Shown here: in pieces, positions 58,996 through 64,000 of the stretch | Position numbering within the stretch: the first letter of the stretch is position 1 | Layout: each line of letters starts with the position of its first letter | Assembly: GCF_000720255.1 (NCBI RefSeq) | Contig: NZ_JOJE01000001.1 | Coordinates: 124,001-188,000, forward strand | Length of the DNA: 64,000 bases | Direction of reading: 5' to 3' | DNA from: Streptomyces griseus subsp. griseus | Lineage (GTDB): Bacteria > Actinomycetota > Actinomycetes > Streptomycetales > Streptomycetaceae | Translations under genes and position numbers: made by a program | The notes under the pieces: generated by a model | Seen by the model: only the letters and a program-made list of their open reading frames with translations | Database searches by the model: none | Told to the model about the DNA's origin: nothing

Positions 58996-60102
58996 TCACC
59001 CCAGCCCGTACACCCTGCGCGCGTTCCCCGCCGCGATCAGCCCGGCGACCCGCTGGGCGTCCGACAGCGACCAGGCTCCCTCGGCCACCCAGGTGCCGAG
59101 GACCCTCGCCAGGGCCTCGCGGAACAGGCGGGCGCCCACGACGTGCAGCTCGGGCAGCCCCTGGGCCCCGCTGGAGAAGAGGATCTTGCCGAAGGGGGCG
59201 AGTTCCAGGATCTCGGCGAGGACGGTGGCCGCGCGGGCACCGGTGCGGACGAGGGCGGCGCCGGAGTCGGCGTACACGTGCGGGAAGACGCCCGCGAGGT
59301 GGGCGGCGTGGCGGTGGTACGGGTAGCCGTGCAGCAGGACCAGGTCCGTGCCGAGGCCCGCCGTCGCGCGGACGAAGTCCGTCAGCAGCACCGGATCCGT
59401 ACGGTCGATGCGCAGGCCCGGCGCCCCCAGCCCCGCGTGCAGTTGCAGGGGCAGCCCGGAGGCCACCGCCATCCACAGCAGGTGCCGCAGCAGTACCGGG
59501 TCGCTCAGCTCACCGCCGACGCCACGCCCGGCCAGCCACCGTCCCGCGGCGCCGCGCACCTCCCCCGGGCCGGGCGGCTCCGGCGCGAGCGCGAGACCGT
59601 GCCGTACGCCCGCGACGGATGTGAAGGCGACGGCGTTCACGGCCGCCCCGCGCACCGCCTCGGCGAGATTGGCGAGGAACGACTCGACGGTGCCGGAGGT
59701 GTCGGCGACCTGTTCGGCGAGGAGTTCCAGGCGGATGATCTCATGGGCGCGCGCGTTGGCGGCGGCCGCCATCTCGCCGGGTCCCGTGAGGTCGCCGGGC
59801 AGTCCGGTGTCGACCAGATAGGTCGTGATCCCGCTGCCGCGCAGCAGCCGGCGGCCCGCTTCCAGTACGCCGAGTTCACGACGCCGGGCGAGATAGCGGG
59901 CGGGCGGGCAGTGCGGATCCAGGCCGAGGAGCGGGGGGCACCAACGGCGTACGGCGAAACCCGTCTGGGTGTCGAAGAGGGTGGTGCCGGGCGCGGGCGG
60001 GCCCTCGGTGCGGGCGAGCTGGGCCTCGAAGGTGCCTAGGCCCAGCTCCGTTCTCAGTACGCCGTGGCAGTACTGGTCCACGAGGGACGGCGTTTCGATC
60101 AT
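58996..60102 (-). CDS. Amidohydrolase-family TIM-barrel protein
   Basis: A 368-residue metal-dependent hydrolase of the amidohydrolase superfamily (uronate isomerase/glutamine-synthetase-associated type). SLVDQYCHGVLR holds the first metal His region; LPLQLHAGLGAPGLRIDRTDP, LVLLHGYPYHRHAAHLAGVFPHVYADSGAALV and GKILFSSGAQGLPELHVVGAR follow in the expected order, with the last Asp replaced by Ser/Gly context. Function unknown. The nucleotidyltransferase gene follows within 20 bases. Confidence 0.85.
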   Translation of the reverse strand: MIETPSLVDQYCHGVLRTELGLGTFEAQLARTEGPPAPGTTLFDTQTGFAVRRWCPPLLGLDPHCPPARYLARRRELGVLEAGRRLLRGSGITTYLVDTGLPGDLTGPGEMAAAANARAHEIIRLELLAEQVADTSGTVESFLANLAEAVRGAAVNAVAFTSVAGVRHGLALAPEPPGPGEVRGAAGRWLAGRGVGGELSDPVLLRHLLWMAVASGLPLQLHAGLGAPGLRIDRTDPVLLTDFVRATAGLGTDLVLLHGYPYHRHAAHLAGVFPHVYADSGAALVRTGARAATVLAEILELAPFGKILFSSGAQGLPELHVVGARLFREALARVLGTWVAEGAWSLSDAQRVAGLIAAGNARRVYGLG

Positions 60103-60197
60103 CCGGGCTCCCCGTGTGCGCTGGCCTACACGGGCCTAACGGGTGAACCGGTGAGTAGGTGTTGGTGGGTGCGGTGATTCCGTCCCGGGCGCGTCGT

Positions 60198-60530
60198 TCA
60201 GCCGTTGCTCGGGCCGCCGACCTGGATCCCGGCCATCCTCGTCCACTCGTAGCGCCCCGTCCTCACCTTCGCCGCGAAGTCGCCGTCGAACGACTCGTGC
60301 ACGGTGATGCCGGACTTCTGCACCGCCTGCTCGGCGATGGCGTACGTGGGAGCCACCAGGTCGCCCCAGCCGCCGTCCTCGCCGACGAGGACGATCCGGG
60401 CGCCGCGCTCCCCGATGTACGCGACCTGGCCCTCGGCTCCGCCGTGCTCCTTGGCGAAGGCGTTGATCTGCTTGCTGAGGCGGGCCACCTTGCGCTCGGC
60501 CTTCGCGTCTACCTGCTGCGTGTCTGCCAT
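60198..60530 (-). CDS. Small conserved actinobacterial protein
   Basis: A 110-residue soluble protein: MADTQQVDAKAERKVARLSK is a helical start, then AKEHGGAEGQVAYIGERGARIVLVGEDGGWGDLVAPTY and AVQKSGITVHESFDGDFAAKVRTGRYEWTRMAG. The family occurs next to ctaB in Streptomyces but has no known role. No signal or membrane segment. ATG 60530 fits the natural N-terminus. Confidence 0.8.
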   Translation of the reverse strand: MADTQQVDAKAERKVARLSKQINAFAKEHGGAEGQVAYIGERGARIVLVGEDGGWGDLVAPTYAIAEQAVQKSGITVHESFDGDFAAKVRTGRYEWTRMAGIQVGGPSNG

Positions 60531-60588
60531 GGCCTGGATGCTACTCACGGGTAGAACGGCTGGCGAGGGCAGGGCCCTGTGACGTACG

Positions 60589-61557
60589 TCAGCGCAGGAA
60601 CGGGTCCACCGCGATCGCCAGGAAGAGCAGCGACACATAGGTGATCGACCAGTGGAACAGGCGCATCTCCTTGAGCTTCACGCCCGTGACCTCCGCCTTC
60701 GCGCGGGTCAGCAGCGCGTGCGCCTCCCACAGCCACCAGCCGCCCGCCACCAGGGCGACCGAGGTGTAGAACCAGCCGGTGTAGCCGAGGGGCGTCAGCA
60801 GCAGGGAGACGGCCACCATCACCCAGCTGTAGAGGACGATCTGCTTGGCGACGACCTTGTTGGAGGCGATCACCGGCAGCATCGGCACGCCCACGCGCGC
60901 GTAGTCGTCCTTCACCTTCATGGACAGCGGCCAGTAATGCGGCGGCGTCCAGAAGAACATCACGAGGAAGAGGATGACCGGCGCCCACGACAGGGAGTTC
61001 GTCACCGAGGACCAGCCGATGAGCACCGGCATGCAGCCCGCGATGCCGCCCCAGACGATGTTCTGCGAGGTACGGCGCTTGAGGATCATCGTGTAGACGA
61101 CGACGTAGAAGAGGAGCGCGCCGAGGGCGAGCCAGGCCGACAGCCAGTTGACGGTGAGGCCGAACAGCAGCGTCGAGACCACGGCGAGCGTGATGCCGAA
61201 GGCGAGGCACTCGCGCGGGCTGACCATGCCGGTGACCAGGGGGCGCTGCGAGGTGCGGTCCATGAGCGCGTCGATGTCACGGTCGATGTACATGTTCAGC
61301 GCGTTGGCGCCGCCGGCGGACAGATAGCCGCCGAGGCACGTGAGCAGGACCAGGCCGAGGTCCGGCACTCCCTGCTGCGCGAGGAACATCACCGGAACGG
61401 TGGTGATGAGCAGCAGCTCGATGATCCGCGGCTTGGTCAGAGCCACGAACGCCTTGACACGGGCCCCGAACGGCCGGTGGCTCGGGCTCTGGCTCGTCCC
61501 GATCATCCCCGCTGGACGGGATTCAACGGCCGTCACGCACACCCCTGACAGAGACAT
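60589..61557 (-). CDS. ctaB: Protoheme IX farnesyltransferase (heme O synthase)
   Basis: A 322-residue UbiA-superfamily prenyltransferase that makes heme O. About nine helices; [18 protein letters not shown] starts the core; the prenyl-diphosphate Mg motif is [15 protein letters not shown]; the second is [16 protein letters not shown] 61557 has GGGAGG upstream; GTGs at 61542 and 61536 are possible alternatives. Divergent from tkt. Confidence 0.93.
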   Translation of the reverse strand: MSLSGVCVTAVESRPAGMIGTSQSPSHRPFGARVKAFVALTKPRIIELLLITTVPVMFLAQQGVPDLGLVLLTCLGGYLSAGGANALNMYIDRDIDALMDRTSQRPLVTGMVSPRECLAFGITLAVVSTLLFGLTVNWLSAWLALGALLFYVVVYTMILKRRTSQNIVWGGIAGCMPVLIGWSSVTNSLSWAPVILFLVMFFWTPPHYWPLSMKVKDDYARVGVPMLPVIASNKVVAKQIVLYSWVMVAVSLLLTPLGYTGWFYTSVALVAGGWWLWEAHALLTRAKAEVTGVKLKEMRLFHWSITYVSLLFLAIAVDPFLR

Positions 61558-61943
61558 CCCAGCGAGCCTCCCGGTGTGAAGTCCCGGTAAAGGCTCGCGC
61601 GTACCACGCCACTGTAGACGTTGCCCAGACCCGGACATTCGCGGGGGTCGGATCGTGTTGGAGGGGGCCCTCCGGGGGGTCGTCCGCGGGGTCGTCCGAC
61701 GTGCGTTCGGTGGCTCGATTGAGCAGTCGGATGAGCGGCTCCGTATTCAGATGCCGAATGCGGTCCCGCCCAGCGGGGAGGCGGATCGCGCGCACCCCCG
61801 TCCATCTGGAACGGCTCGAAAAAACGCACGTACTCGCGGGGGTAGGCTCGACAGCGGCCGGTGGGCATCCAGTGCACCGGCAGCCGGTGGGCGCGCGCCC
61901 AGAACACCGGTACCCGACATGTGGAGAGGAGCCCTGACCCAGG
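61558..61943. other. ctaB/tkt divergent intergenic region
   Basis: 386 bases with no supported gene. Contains the palindrome GGAGGG-GG-CCCTCC (61660-61673) and a direct repeat GGGGTCGTCCG (61676-61697 area) near ctaB, and a TAGGCT -10 candidate towards tkt. Confidence 0.5.
61843..61848 (+). promoter_or_regulatory. Candidate -10 box for tkt
   Basis: TAGGCT, matching the Streptomyces housekeeping -10 (TANNNT), 95 bases upstream of the tkt start. An A-rich stretch (GAAAAAACG) sits at roughly -35 distance. Confidence 0.4.

Positions 61944-64000
<2,057 letters not shown>

Overview
The window is high-GC DNA packed with overlapping (ATGA) gene junctions, GTG/TTG starts, leaderless-looking promoters and strong GC-rich hairpins. 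Gene content (mycothiol-type enzymes, DmdR/IdeR-like iron box, actinobacterial suf operon, ctaA/ctaB/tkt neighbourhood, many secreted carbohydrate enzymes) points to a Streptomyces chromosome. From memory, the gene order resembles the core-chromosome segment of S. coelicolor that runs from a pectate lyase cluster to tkt. I see no insertion sequence, prophage or CRISPR array.

Region 1 (1-22300) is a pectin utilisation island. Two pectate lyases, a fused pectate lyase-pectin methylesterase, a rhamnogalacturonan acetylesterase, a GH43 arabinan/xylan enzyme, a Gfo/Idh/MocA oxidoreductase, a DUF6807 (PmoA-like) protein and a CUT1 sugar ABC importer are all read leftwards. A GntR-led operon with an IlvD/Edd sugar-acid dehydratase and a DHDPS-like partner lies upstream. 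Further right, uronate dehydrogenase (udh) and 5-dehydro-4-deoxyglucarate dehydratase (kdgD) flank a shared promoter region. Together these form a route from secreted pectin breakdown to oxidative uronate and aldonate catabolism ending at 2-oxoglutarate.

Region 2 (21500-30800) has a DeoR-controlled polyol-type ABC operon with a zinc dehydrogenase, a double-TerD protein, a TetR/NTF2-like pair around a perfect 17-bp palindrome, and ACC deaminase with its own GntR regulator.

Region 3 (30800-38000) holds the most striking feature: a Ro60/Rsr (TROVE + vWA) gene preceded on the same strand by two tandem Y RNAs. The distal one is a simple hairpin Y RNA. The proximal one carries a circularly permuted tRNA mimic of the YrlA type. 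A Tat-exported PhoX-type phosphatase (with a candidate PHO box), a conserved 488-residue protein and a secreted nuclease/phosphatase behind a long nested palindrome follow.

Region 4 (38000-47700) carries small membrane and stress-type proteins (DUF3618 with seven 11-residue repeats, holin-like), a Cys-rich protein coupled to a 44-residue peptide, dapA and dapD, a nitroreductase, a PPOX flavoprotein, a LysE exporter, an HxlR-peroxiredoxin fusion, a CBM42 protein and two gene remnants. Region 5 (47700-64000) is core metabolism: sufRBD-ferredoxin-CSUT for Fe-S cluster assembly with a recognisable SufR operator; an AAC(3)-like acetyltransferase; an ABC-2 exporter whose ATPase/permease junction carries a 92-bp tandem expansion; heme A/O synthesis (ctaA, ctaB); an amidohydrolase with a nucleotidyltransferase-like gene; and the start of tkt, cut by the window end.
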